A stretch of DNA of 64,000 nt from the NCBI RefSeq assembly GCF_018919395.1, contig NZ_JAHLME010000009.1:1-64000 (forward strand). The letters are read 5' to 3'. How positions within the stretch are numbered: the stretch's first letter is position 1; every line of letters begins with the position of its first letter. The notes under the pieces are model-generated. The model was not told the DNA's origin. It did not search any database and was given only the letters and a program-made list of their open reading frames with translations. Positions 1 through 9,400 of the stretch are shown here, in pieces. A program made the translations under genes and the position numbers. This stretch comes from Geomonas azotofigens (GTDB taxonomy: Bacteria > Desulfobacterota > Desulfuromonadia > Geobacterales > Geobacteraceae).

Positions 1-1935
1 GTCGGTACCCCGGTATCGGGTACCTGCTCCACCTCCTACTGCCACAGCGACGGCAAAGGGACCATGAAGAGCGTAACCTGGACCGGTTCCACCGCGCTCG
101 ACTGTAAGTCCTGCCACGGCTCCGACGCCGCTCCGGCGTTTGCTTCCATCGCCGGCGAGCCGAACTACTCCAACGCCGGTGCCGACCAGCCGCGCGCCAA
201 CAGCCACGAGAACCACGTAGCTGCGGCCGCAGACTGCGCCAGCTGCCACGCCGACACCACCGTGAACGGCACCACCATCAAGGCGGGCGGCTTCCACACC
301 AACAACACCCGCGACCTGAAAGCCGGCAACGGCAAGAGCTTCACCCTGGTCGGCAACTCCTGCTCCGCGGTATCCTGCCACAGCGGCAACGGTATCGTGG
401 CCAACGTGCCCGACGTGAAATGGGGCGCGTCGCTTGGCTGCAACGGCTGCCACGGCGACTCCGAGACCCTGACCACCAACGCCCACGCCAAGCACGTGAA
501 CACCAAGGGCTATGCCTGCGACACCTGCCACGCTTCCACCGTTTCGGGCAGCTCCAGCTTCGCCAACAAGGCGCTGCACGGCGACGCGACCGTCGAGGTT
601 GCCGGCGCCCAGGTCGTCACCTGGACCACCAACAACAAGACCTGCGCCACCTCCTGCCACCTCTCGGCAACCCCGCAGTGGAACAACACGGCATCCGGCG
701 CCTGCGGTACCTGCCATACCGCGCTCTCCAACACCACCGGCGGCCTGATCAGCTCCAACGCGCACGCGCAGCACTTCAGCGCGGCGTACGGCCCGAAATT
801 CAACTCGACCCTGGCCACCTCCTGCTCGAACTGCCACACCTCGAACACTGCGGTGACCCACGTCGACGGCACGCTGAACCTGGCTGCCGGCATGAACAAG
901 ATCGGCACCTGCTCCACCTGCCACAAGCAGAGCACCAACTGGACCACCGGGCGCGTCACCTGCGAAAGCTGCCATAGCACCGCGGGGGGCCAGCTCTCCG
1001 TCATCGGCGGCATCACCGCTCCTGACAAGACCAGCGCGGCCACCACGGGCCACGGCAAGGCCGGCATCGCCCAGGCCTGCGCCGCCTGCCACGACAACAG
1101 CTCCGCTCACATCAGCGGCGTCCTTGGCGACAACAAGCGTCTGCTCCCCGCCCTGGTCGGCGCCACCAACCTTGAGTGCGACTACTGCCACACCAACGCC
1201 GCCAAGGTCACCGGCAACAAGCTCAACGTGAAGGCCCACCAGGCTACCGGCCTGGGCGCCAAGTGCGCGGACTGCCACAACGCGCACGGTACCGCCAACA
1301 GCATGATGGTTAACACCACCATCAACGGCACCGCCGTCAGCTTCACCGGCAACAACACCTTCGCCAACGGCGCGCAGACCGGCGTCTGCCAGGTCTGCCA
1401 CACCAGCACCAAGTACTTCACCAAGGCCGGCCAGCCGGCACAGGACCACGTAGCTTCCACCACGGACTGCACCACCTGCCACAAGCACAACCCGGCCACC
1501 GGTCTCGCGTTCGTGCCCAACGGCGGTTGCGACGCCTGCCACGGCTACCCGCCGGCACCGCGTCAGACCATCAGTGCCCTCAGCTTCGGCGTGCAGGGTA
1601 ACTGGTCCTCGGCCCGTTTCGAAGACTACTCCGGCGGCGGCGGTGCCCACCTCCTCGTGGCGCACATCAAGAAAGACGCCAAGCCGTCCGAGGGTTGGGC
1701 TAACTGCCTCCCCTGCCACAAAGGGAGCGACGCTTCCCATGCCCGTGCCCTGCCCATCAGGACCCACGTGGAAAGCGTGACCGTCGAAATCGACCCGCAG
1801 TACCGCTTCTCCGACCAGGCCCTCGCCACCTACACCAGCGCTACGCTGGTTTCCGGCGGGACCAACAAGACCGGCAGCTGCTTCAACGTGAGCTGCCACT
1901 TCAGGCCGAGTCCGAAGTGGAGTATCGAAAGGTAG
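1..1935 (+). CDS. Multiheme c-type cytochrome, CX4CH/CX2CH family (5' truncated by window)
   Basis: The reading frame is open from base 1, so the gene begins outside the window; the first ATG (64) is internal because a CSTSYCH motif lies upstream of it. The visible 644 residues hold 15 CX2CH motifs, three CX4CH (CSTSYCH, CSAVSCH, CFNVSCH) and one CX3CH (CATSCH), the alternation typical of large Geobacter cytochromes. Each motif should bind a covalent heme c in the periplasm or outside the cell, making an electron-transfer protein. The spacers are rich in Gly, Ser, Thr, Asn and His, and the scattered extra His residues could be distal heme ligands. It is the first of four same-strand cytochrome genes. 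The electron partner is unknown. The family is certain; the exact role (outer-surface conduit, storage or filament) is not. Confidence 0.93.
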   Translation, partial: VGTPVSGTCSTSYCHSDGKGTMKSVTWTGSTALDCKSCHGSDAAPAFASIAGEPNYSNAGADQPRANSHENHVAAAADCASCHADTTVNGTTIKAGGFHTNNTRDLKAGNGKSFTLVGNSCSAVSCHSGNGIVANVPDVKWGASLGCNGCHGDSETLTTNAHAKHVNTKGYACDTCHASTVSGSSSFANKALHGDATVEVAGAQVVTWTTNNKTCATSCHLSATPQWNNTASGACGTCHTALSNTTGGLISSNAHAQHFSAAYGPKFNSTLATSCSNCHTSNTAVTHVDGTLNLAAGMNKIGTCSTCHKQSTNWTTGRVTCESCHSTAGGQLSVIGGITAPDKTSAATTGHGKAGIAQACAACHDNSSAHISGVLGDNKRLLPALVGATNLECDYCHTNAAKVTGNKLNVKAHQATGLGAKCADCHNAHGTANSMMVNTTINGTAVSFTGNNTFANGAQTGVCQVCHTSTKYFTKAGQPAQDHVASTTDCTTCHKHNPATGLAFVPNGGCDACHGYPPAPRQTISALSFGVQGNWSSARFEDYSGGGGAHLLVAHIKKDAKPSEGWANCLPCHKGSDASHARALPIRTHVESVTVEIDPQYRFSDQALATYTSATLVSGGTNKTGSCFNVSCHFRPSPKWSIER

Positions 1936-1998
1936 GTTGATCCAGACAGTTGAGCTGTAAAAGAAGCTTTACCAAGTAACAAGAAGCATGTTAAAAGT

Positions 1999-2026
1999 CC
2001 GGCGGGGGGTCTCCCCCCCCCGCCGG
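1999..2026 (+). terminator. GC-rich hairpin between cytochrome genes
   Basis: An 11-bp arm (ccggcgggggg) pairs with a C-rich arm around a 3-nt loop. No T-run follows, so this is either a poor terminator or an mRNA-stabilising or processing hairpin between the first and second cytochrome genes. Confidence 0.35.
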
Positions 2027-2074
2027 CAATTCGCTGTTTCAGGTATCGATCAGGGGTTATAGAAGGAGCTTAAA

Positions 2075-5000
2075 ATGAAGAGCTACCGCAGACCTGGATA
2101 TGGCAATCTCCGAGCCCTCCTCCCGCTTCTGTTGTTCGGAATTGTGATGTTCGCTGCTTCGCAGGCGCCGGCCGCGCCGCAATACAATCTGAAATGCGAC
2201 GACTGCCACACCATGCCTCCGCTCGATTCCGCGACGGGAGAGCGTGAGCCGGTCAGCGGCGCGTTCCGCGGCAACCACCAGACGCATGCGGTGGCCTCGG
2301 CGACGAGCTGCACCAAGTGCCACGGTGCCCAGGTGACCACCACCGGACACCGCGACGGGATCATCCAGGTGCAGCAGAACTTGAACGGTGTCGCGGGCGC
2401 CAGCTACAGCAGGGGCTTCTTCAACCAGACCTCGGTTCCTCCCGCGGTCCTCGGTACCTGCTCCAACGTGAACTGCCATTTCGAGGCGACCACGCCCGAA
2501 TGGGGGATCACGGCCCTCGATGTACCCAGTGCGACTACCTGCGGGGTCTGCCACTTGGCGGCACCCGACAGCTACGCCCATTCTAAGCACCTGGCGCTGT
2601 ACGGCAGCGATCTCTCCGTCTGCGCCAAGTGTCATAGCGACCATACCCAGGAAGCGAAGCCGTTCCAGCACGCCACCAGCGCCGGGCGGAACATAGCCGT
2701 GACCGTCGGCTCCTACGCCGGGTCCAACTTCGCCTACCTGCCGAGCCAGAGCGCCTCGCGGGTACTTGGTAGCTGCTCCAACCTGTACTGCCACAGCTCC
2801 GGCCAGAGCGCGACCGGCGGCCCGCTGGGCGCCGGCGACTACGCCACGCCGAACTGGGGCAACCCCGCCTCCGGCGCCTGCGGCACCTGCCACAGGACCA
2901 GCACCCTCGCCTCGGGGAGCCACAGCCGTCACCTCTCCTCCAACGGCGACTGCAGCAACTGCCACGTGAACGCCCTGGTCACCTCGTACGTTGCCGACAC
3001 CCATGTCAACGGCAGCATCGACGTCGGCCTCGGGAGCTACGACAAGGCGGGCGCACCCGGCAACGGCTACGGCCGCTGCTCGACCGCTTCCTGCCACGCG
3101 AGCCCCTACTCGACGGCATCCACCACCTCACCGGTCTGGGGCACCTCGGCCGGCTGCGCCGCCTGCCATAACGGCATCGGCCAGTTCGCCGGCAACGGCG
3201 CTCCCGCCACCGGCAGCCACGACTCGCACATGGCGCTGTCCGGCTCCAGCTGCGACAAGTGCCACGACGGCGCCGTCAAGAACGTAAGCGGCGGCCTGTC
3301 GCACGCCAACGGCACCGTCGAGGTCGCCAACGACTACACCGCGACGCCGGTTCAGAAGCATGCCCCCGGCACCTACACCGGGACCTGTCTGACTGCATCC
3401 TGCCATGCCGACCCGTACAGCCAGGGCGCTCTTGAATCCCCGGTCTGGGGGAGCGGCACCGGCTGCGCCTCCTGCCACAAGGGGACCGGCGCCTTCGCCG
3501 CCAACGGCGCGCCGGCCACCGGCAGCCACGCAAAACACCTGGCCCAGCCGGGTACCGGCTGCGACAAGTGCCACAACGGCGCGGCAAGCGGTGTATCGGG
3601 CGGCCTGACCCATGCCAACGGCACCGTCGAGGCGATCAACTACAGCGCCTCCCCGGTCACGAAGCACCCGATCGGCACCTACAACGGCACCTGCTACAAC
3701 TCCTGCCACTCAAACGGCAACGGTGTACAGGCGCAGACCCCGACCTGGGGCGGCAACATGCCGGCCAACTGCTCCGGCTGCCACGGCGGCGCCGCAGGGC
3801 TTGATACCCCGGCAATGGCTACCGGCAAGCACCAGGCGCACATGAACAACTACACCACCATGGGGCGCGGCAACAACCTGATGTGCGCCGAGTGCCACGC
3901 GCTGACCGTTTCCCTGGCCAGCAACACCCTGGTGACCGGCACCGGCCACCTGGACAACTTCAAGGACTACTCCGGCGTCAAGGCGGGCGGCAGGTCGAGC
4001 TACAGCACGTCGACCGGCATCTGCTCCAACGCCTACTGCCACAGCTCCGGCCAGCAGGTTCCGGTCTTCGTCAGCATGACCGGTTCCAAAACCTGGGGCG
4101 GCAACGCGAAGCTCTCCTGCAACGGCTGCCACGGCCGCGCGGCAGGGGCTACCTGGCAGAGCGCCGCCGGCGCTCCGAACTACCCGAACAAGTACGACGG
4201 CACGCTGAAAACCGCCAACAGCCACGAAAAGCACACCGGCTCCATGGCTGACTCCCGCGGCTGCGCCAACTGCCACAGCACCACCGTGGACCAGGGGGTC
4301 GCCTTCAAGATGCGCGATTACTCCTCCAACCACGTGAACCGCGTCCGCGACGTCGACTTCGCCATGGGCGGCAGCTACGCACAGGACACCAAGACCTGCA
4401 CCAACTACTGCCACAGCAACGTCCAGGCACCCGGCGGCAACGGCACCGCCACCACCTTCGGCAACCCGAGCTGGGGCGCCGCTTCCATGACCTGCGCTTC
4501 CTGCCACAAGGACATGGCGGCCCTGCAGGAAAACGCCAACGACCTGAACCTTGGCAGCCACAAGCGCCACACCGTCGATTCTGCCTACAGCTGCTCCATG
4601 TGCCACGGCACCGGCTACTCGGCGAGCACCACCGGTGCGCCGCATGCCGACGGGACCATCAACCTCGCCTTCACCGGCAAGGCTGACGGCACCACTTACT
4701 CGCAGCAGGTGGACAACACCCCCGGCGACGGCTACGGCACCTGCTCCACCAGCTCCTGCCACGGCCGCGCCACCCGCAACTGGGGCGTCTCGACCACGCT
4801 GCCGACCTGTGAGAAGTGCCACGGTTCGGCCAACACCGCCCAGACCTCCGGCACCTTCAAGGACACCGCGGGGAGCCCGGCGAGCCCCTACACCGGCACC
4901 CACGTCTCGCACCTGGCGGGGAGCCACAACTACTCCAACCCGATCACCTGCGACCAGTGCCACTCGGTACCGGCCACGGTTGACGCAGCGGGGCACATGG

Positions 5001-6427
5001 ACGGCCTGCCGGCAACCCTCACCTGGGGGAGCCTGGCCACCCACCCGAGCATCGCGGGCGGGGTTGAGGGTGCCGCCATGGCGCCGAGCTACACCGCTTC
5101 CGGGCGGATCTGCAACAACACTTACTGCCACGCCGGCCTCAGAAAGGGTGACGGTTCCGCTCAGGGGAGCGGCTCGGCTCCGTCCTGGAACGACCCGGCC
5201 TACCTCGGCGGCACCGGCTGTGGCAAGTGCCACATGAACCCGCCGGCGTACCCGCACACGACGAGCACCAACTGCAGCGCCTGTCACAACCACGTCGCGC
5301 AGTCGAACGTCGCCTTCGTGGACAAGAGCAAGCACATGAACGGCTCCATCGAGGTGACCGTCGACGACTGCCTGGGCTGCCACTCCTCGGTCAACGCCTG
5401 CGCCCAGAACGATCCGACCTGCGTCAACAAGGAGCTGATCGGCGCGCACAAGGTGCATACCGACGCGGAACTGTTCCTCGCCGGGAAGAAGCTTTCCAAT
5501 GGCGACTTCATCGACACCTCCTGGATCTACTCCATCGAGTACAAGGACGGCTTCCCGAAATACGGTTGCGGCTTCTGCCACCCGATGGATTCCGGCACGC
5601 ATAAGAACTCCACCGTCGAGCTCGACCTCGACCCGAGCCACAGCCTGGCCGGCACCGTCAAGACCAAGAACAAGGCGGGCGGCCCATGGATCATCAGCTA
5701 CACCATGGGTAGCAACGTAGTCTGCTCCAACGTGTACTGCCACTCCAACGGCTTCGTCTCCGAGACCACCAACCAGTACACGTTCCAGACCACCCCGAAC
5801 TGGTACGCAACCGACCCGTGGGGCAGCGTCGACAAGTGCGCCCAGTGCCACGGCAACTCGCCGAACTCCGGCGGCAAGGAAGGCTCCGCAGCCCACGGCC
5901 GTCACGTGATCGGCAACCACTACGCCGACATCTTCGACGGTTACAGCGCGAGGATCCCGGTGGCCGGCGGGGTAGGCTCCGGCGCCGCACACGGCGACCC
6001 GAACACCTCGACCACCTTCAACTGCAACCTGTGCCACAACGCCACCGTCACCGTGTCGTACAACGACAAGGGTAACGCCTGCTCCAGCTGCCACGGCAGC
6101 TCCGCACCGCTCAAAGGTAGCCTGCAGGTACTGGCCACCAACCAGACCCACATCAACGGCGACGTCGACGTGGTATTCATGAGTCCGTTCAACATCAAGT
6201 CCAAGGCGCAGCTCAGGCCGGGTGTCGATGCCGTCCAGTCGGTCTACACCTCCTGGACTCGCGTGAACGGTTACAAAACCGCCGCTTCCTACGACCAGGC
6301 CCGGACTACCCCGAGCTACGTCGGCGGTACCTGCTCCACCGTCGCCTGCCACAACGGCACGCAGATGGAGTGGCGCACCAAGGGGCCGTTGGCCTGCGCA
6401 GCCTGCCACGTCGGGCTGCCGCAATAG
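2075..6427 (+). CDS. Giant multiheme c-type cytochrome (about 37 heme motifs)
   Basis: This is a 1,450-residue exported cytochrome. The start is fixed by an AGAAGGAG ribosome site just upstream of the ATG and by a clear Sec signal (basic N-terminus, hydrophobic LLPLLLFGIVMFAA, cleavage near APAA). I count 26 CX2CH, nine CX4CH (for example CSNVNCH, CLTASCH, CSTVACH) and two CX3CH motifs (CYNSCH, CTNYCH), spread over the whole length with no large heme-free domain. The internal module with a CX4CH motif, a tryptophan-glycine segment, then CX2CH is repeated many times, and residues around 340-560 contain closely similar copies, which suggests growth by tandem duplication. CX4CH heme binding is established in Desulfovibrio cytochromes c3. 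It probably acts in long-range periplasmic or extracellular electron transfer with its neighbours. Confidence 0.95.
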   Translation: MKSYRRPGYGNLRALLPLLLFGIVMFAASQAPAAPQYNLKCDDCHTMPPLDSATGEREPVSGAFRGNHQTHAVASATSCTKCHGAQVTTTGHRDGIIQVQQNLNGVAGASYSRGFFNQTSVPPAVLGTCSNVNCHFEATTPEWGITALDVPSATTCGVCHLAAPDSYAHSKHLALYGSDLSVCAKCHSDHTQEAKPFQHATSAGRNIAVTVGSYAGSNFAYLPSQSASRVLGSCSNLYCHSSGQSATGGPLGAGDYATPNWGNPASGACGTCHRTSTLASGSHSRHLSSNGDCSNCHVNALVTSYVADTHVNGSIDVGLGSYDKAGAPGNGYGRCSTASCHASPYSTASTTSPVWGTSAGCAACHNGIGQFAGNGAPATGSHDSHMALSGSSCDKCHDGAVKNVSGGLSHANGTVEVANDYTATPVQKHAPGTYTGTCLTASCHADPYSQGALESPVWGSGTGCASCHKGTGAFAANGAPATGSHAKHLAQPGTGCDKCHNGAASGVSGGLTHANGTVEAINYSASPVTKHPIGTYNGTCYNSCHSNGNGVQAQTPTWGGNMPANCSGCHGGAAGLDTPAMATGKHQAHMNNYTTMGRGNNLMCAECHALTVSLASNTLVTGTGHLDNFKDYSGVKAGGRSSYSTSTGICSNAYCHSSGQQVPVFVSMTGSKTWGGNAKLSCNGCHGRAAGATWQSAAGAPNYPNKYDGTLKTANSHEKHTGSMADSRGCANCHSTTVDQGVAFKMRDYSSNHVNRVRDVDFAMGGSYAQDTKTCTNYCHSNVQAPGGNGTATTFGNPSWGAASMTCASCHKDMAALQENANDLNLGSHKRHTVDSAYSCSMCHGTGYSASTTGAPHADGTINLAFTGKADGTTYSQQVDNTPGDGYGTCSTSSCHGRATRNWGVSTTLPTCEKCHGSANTAQTSGTFKDTAGSPASPYTGTHVSHLAGSHNYSNPITCDQCHSVPATVDAAGHMDGLPATLTWGSLATHPSIAGGVEGAAMAPSYTASGRICNNTYCHAGLRKGDGSAQGSGSAPSWNDPAYLGGTGCGKCHMNPPAYPHTTSTNCSACHNHVAQSNVAFVDKSKHMNGSIEVTVDDCLGCHSSVNACAQNDPTCVNKELIGAHKVHTDAELFLAGKKLSNGDFIDTSWIYSIEYKDGFPKYGCGFCHPMDSGTHKNSTVELDLDPSHSLAGTVKTKNKAGGPWIISYTMGSNVVCSNVYCHSNGFVSETTNQYTFQTTPNWYATDPWGSVDKCAQCHGNSPNSGGKEGSAAHGRHVIGNHYADIFDGYSARIPVAGGVGSGAAHGDPNTSTTFNCNLCHNATVTVSYNDKGNACSSCHGSSAPLKGSLQVLATNQTHINGDVDVVFMSPFNIKSKAQLRPGVDAVQSVYTSWTRVNGYKTAASYDQARTTPSYVGGTCSTVACHNGTQMEWRTKGPLACAACHVGLPQ

Positions 6428-6498
6428 GGGGGCATGAATGTGTATAACCAAGAAGTACGCAACCACGACACATCGAGTGCAAAGGCAGGTGAACTGAC

Positions 6499-9400
6499 AT
6501 GGGAAAAGTGATCGTTAAAAATATCAGGGGTATGGGGTGGGGCGCGAAAGCCTGCCTGATCGCCATGTTCACCATGTTGGCGACCGTGCTCCTCTTGCAG
6601 ATGAAGCAGGCGAAGGACGCCCAGGCCGCGGTAGCGGTGCAGACCCAGTGGAGTATCCTCGGCACCGGCAGCACCTCGACATTCGGGACCATGTCCCTGG
6701 CCAAGGGCGCCGGTAGTAACCGCCTGCTGGTGGTCAAGGTGGTGGCAGAGTATGGCACTGCCATCACCACCTTTACCCCGACGGTCACCTACGGCGGGCA
6801 GACGCTGACCAAGATCGTGGCGACCGACACCAGCAGCCGTCAGAAGGTCTGGTTCGGCTACCTCAAGGAGTCAGGCATCGTAGCCGCGACCGGGACCACC
6901 CCGGCCATCACGGTCTCCTGGAACTCGACCCCGTCGGCTGGCGTCGGGCTTTCCGCTGCCTTCTACTCCAACGTGGACCAGACTACCCCGACCACCGGTT
7001 CGCGCGCCGTTGCGAGCGATACGTCCGCCACCACACCGACCTCGGGTACCTTCAACGTGACCAACGGCGGTACCGCCATCTACGGCACCAACGTTAACAG
7101 CACCTACACTTCGACATTTGCCTCGGGGTATACCGAGCATTTCGATACCGCGAACAGCACGCTGTACGTGGACGCAGTCGCCTCCAAGCCGATTACTGCG
7201 ACCGGCACGGAAAACCCGCTGCCGACCTGGGGTACCGCCACGAGGTATGGCTTCGCTGCCATCGGCCTGAATCCTGCGGTAACGACCCTGGGTAACGGCA
7301 CCATTGGCACCACGGCCAACGTGGCGCCGGGCGCTGCCAGCCAGAAAATCGACGGCTTCTCGCTGGTGACCGGTTCCGCCGGGACCACCGACTCGGTGAC
7401 CGGGCTCACCGTAACCACGACCAACAACGCGGCCATCGCCTCCATGCAGATCTGGAACGAGGCCGGCACTACTCAGTATTTCAGCACCGTGAACAACCCG
7501 GGCTCCGATACATGGGCCTTCTCGGGTGGTACCGCGATCCCGGTGACCAACACCTCGGCAAGCTACAAGATCCTGGTCACCTACAAGACCCGTGCGGCCG
7601 GGGCCCCCTCCGGCAACACCGCCACCACGGCGCGCGTGACCGCACTGACCAGCGGCAACGTGATGGCCGGCAGCGACACCGCCGACACCACGCTGACGCT
7701 CATCAACACCCACAACGCCTCCACCTGGGGGACCAATACGGCGACGAGCACTACCATCACGCTCAACTGGACCTACGGTACCCCCGGGCAGAACGTGATC
7801 ATCATCCGTTACGCTGGCGCCAAGACCGACACCACGAAGCCTGTGGACGGCACGACCTATGGCCTCGGCACGGCATTCGGCAGCGGCGGCACCGTTCGCT
7901 ACGTGGGCAACGCCTCTACCGTCCCCGACAGCCTGGGACTGGTGGCCGGCACCACCTACTACTACAAGATTTTCGAATACGACAGCTACACCAACTACTA
8001 CAACGCTACCGATGTCTGGACCGCGGGGCTCACGCCCTTGAGCTCCGACGCCGTGGCGCCGACCGTCAACGCTGGCTTCGCCGCCACCACCCCGGTGAAT
8101 ACCCTCACGGTGCCGATCACCTCCTTCGGCGCCACCGACAACGTCGGCGGCAGCGGCGTCTCCGGGTACATGATCACCACCAGCTCGACCGCTCCGCTTG
8201 CCACCGACGCGGCGTGGACCTCTACCGCGCCCACCAGCTACACGGTGGCCGCGGCCGGCACCTATACCCTCTATCCGTGGGCCAAGGACGGCGGCGGCAA
8301 CGTCTCCCCGCTGTACGCCACCCCGGTCACGGTGGTGGTCGATATGACCGCTCCGACCGTCGCCACCTTTACCGTCAACACCCCGTCGGGCAGCCGCAAC
8401 ATCCCCATCGCGGCACTGACCGGCACCGATGTGGGCACCTCGGTGTCCCGCTACCTGATCACTACCACCAGCACCCAGCCCGCCGCCGGTGCGGCAGGGT
8501 GGAGCGCCACCGCACCGACCACCTACACCGTGGCCGCCGATGGCACCTATACTCTGTACCCCTGGGTGAAGGACGCTGCCGGGAACGTCTCCGCGCTCTC
8601 CGGGCTCACCCGCACGGTCCTGGTCGACGCCACTGCGCCGACCGGCCTCACCGCGGTATCGCCGGTGGACACCTCCACCGACCAGCCGCTCAACGTGGCG
8701 CTGCAGGCATCGACCGCAACCGATGCCGGCGTGGGTGGCGTCACCTACTACTTCACCATCACCGACGGCGTCGGCTTCAACTCCAACTCGGGGTGGATCG
8801 CCGCCAATAACTGGGCGCCCGCCGGCCTCGGCTACGGCACCACCTACACCTGGCAGGTCAGGGCCAAGGACAGCCTGGGCAACCAGACCGCGCTGACCAC
8901 GCCGATGACCTTCACCACCGGTGCGGCCTGCGTGCGCAACGACCCGACGCTGACCCTGCTGACCCCGACCGGCGGCATCGCCTCCACCATTTCCACTGAC
9001 GGTGGCACCTCGGTCTACAATCTGAAGGTGATCAACAACGACTACGGCGGGTGCGGCACCACGACCTTCAACCTCGGCGTTTCTGACACCGACGCACTCG
9101 ACGTCTTCGATCCGCCGACCCTGGGCAACTCGGCCCTGACCCTGCCGCCGGGCGGCCAGGTCACCACCACCGTTACCGTCAAGGCGACCGTTGACCACGT
9201 GGGCGGCATGAGCAAGACCCGCGCCTTCACCGTGGCCGACGCGAACCACGCCGCGGTCACGACGGGCGACGTGCAGACCACCCTGAACGTGGTGGCGTGT
9301 ACGCCGAAGACTCCGCTGCTGATCGTCGGTCCCGACTCCGGCTACCTGAACCGCGGCGGCACCATGAAGTACACCGTCACCGTGAAGAACACCGACTCCG

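Noticed and set aside
3710-6466. Long open frame (918 codons) on the strand opposite the giant cytochrome
   Set aside because: It lacks a ribosome site, has Val/Gly/Ala/Arg-biased composition, and mirrors the codon pattern of the real gene on the plus strand. The plus frame has a signal peptide and 37 heme motifs.
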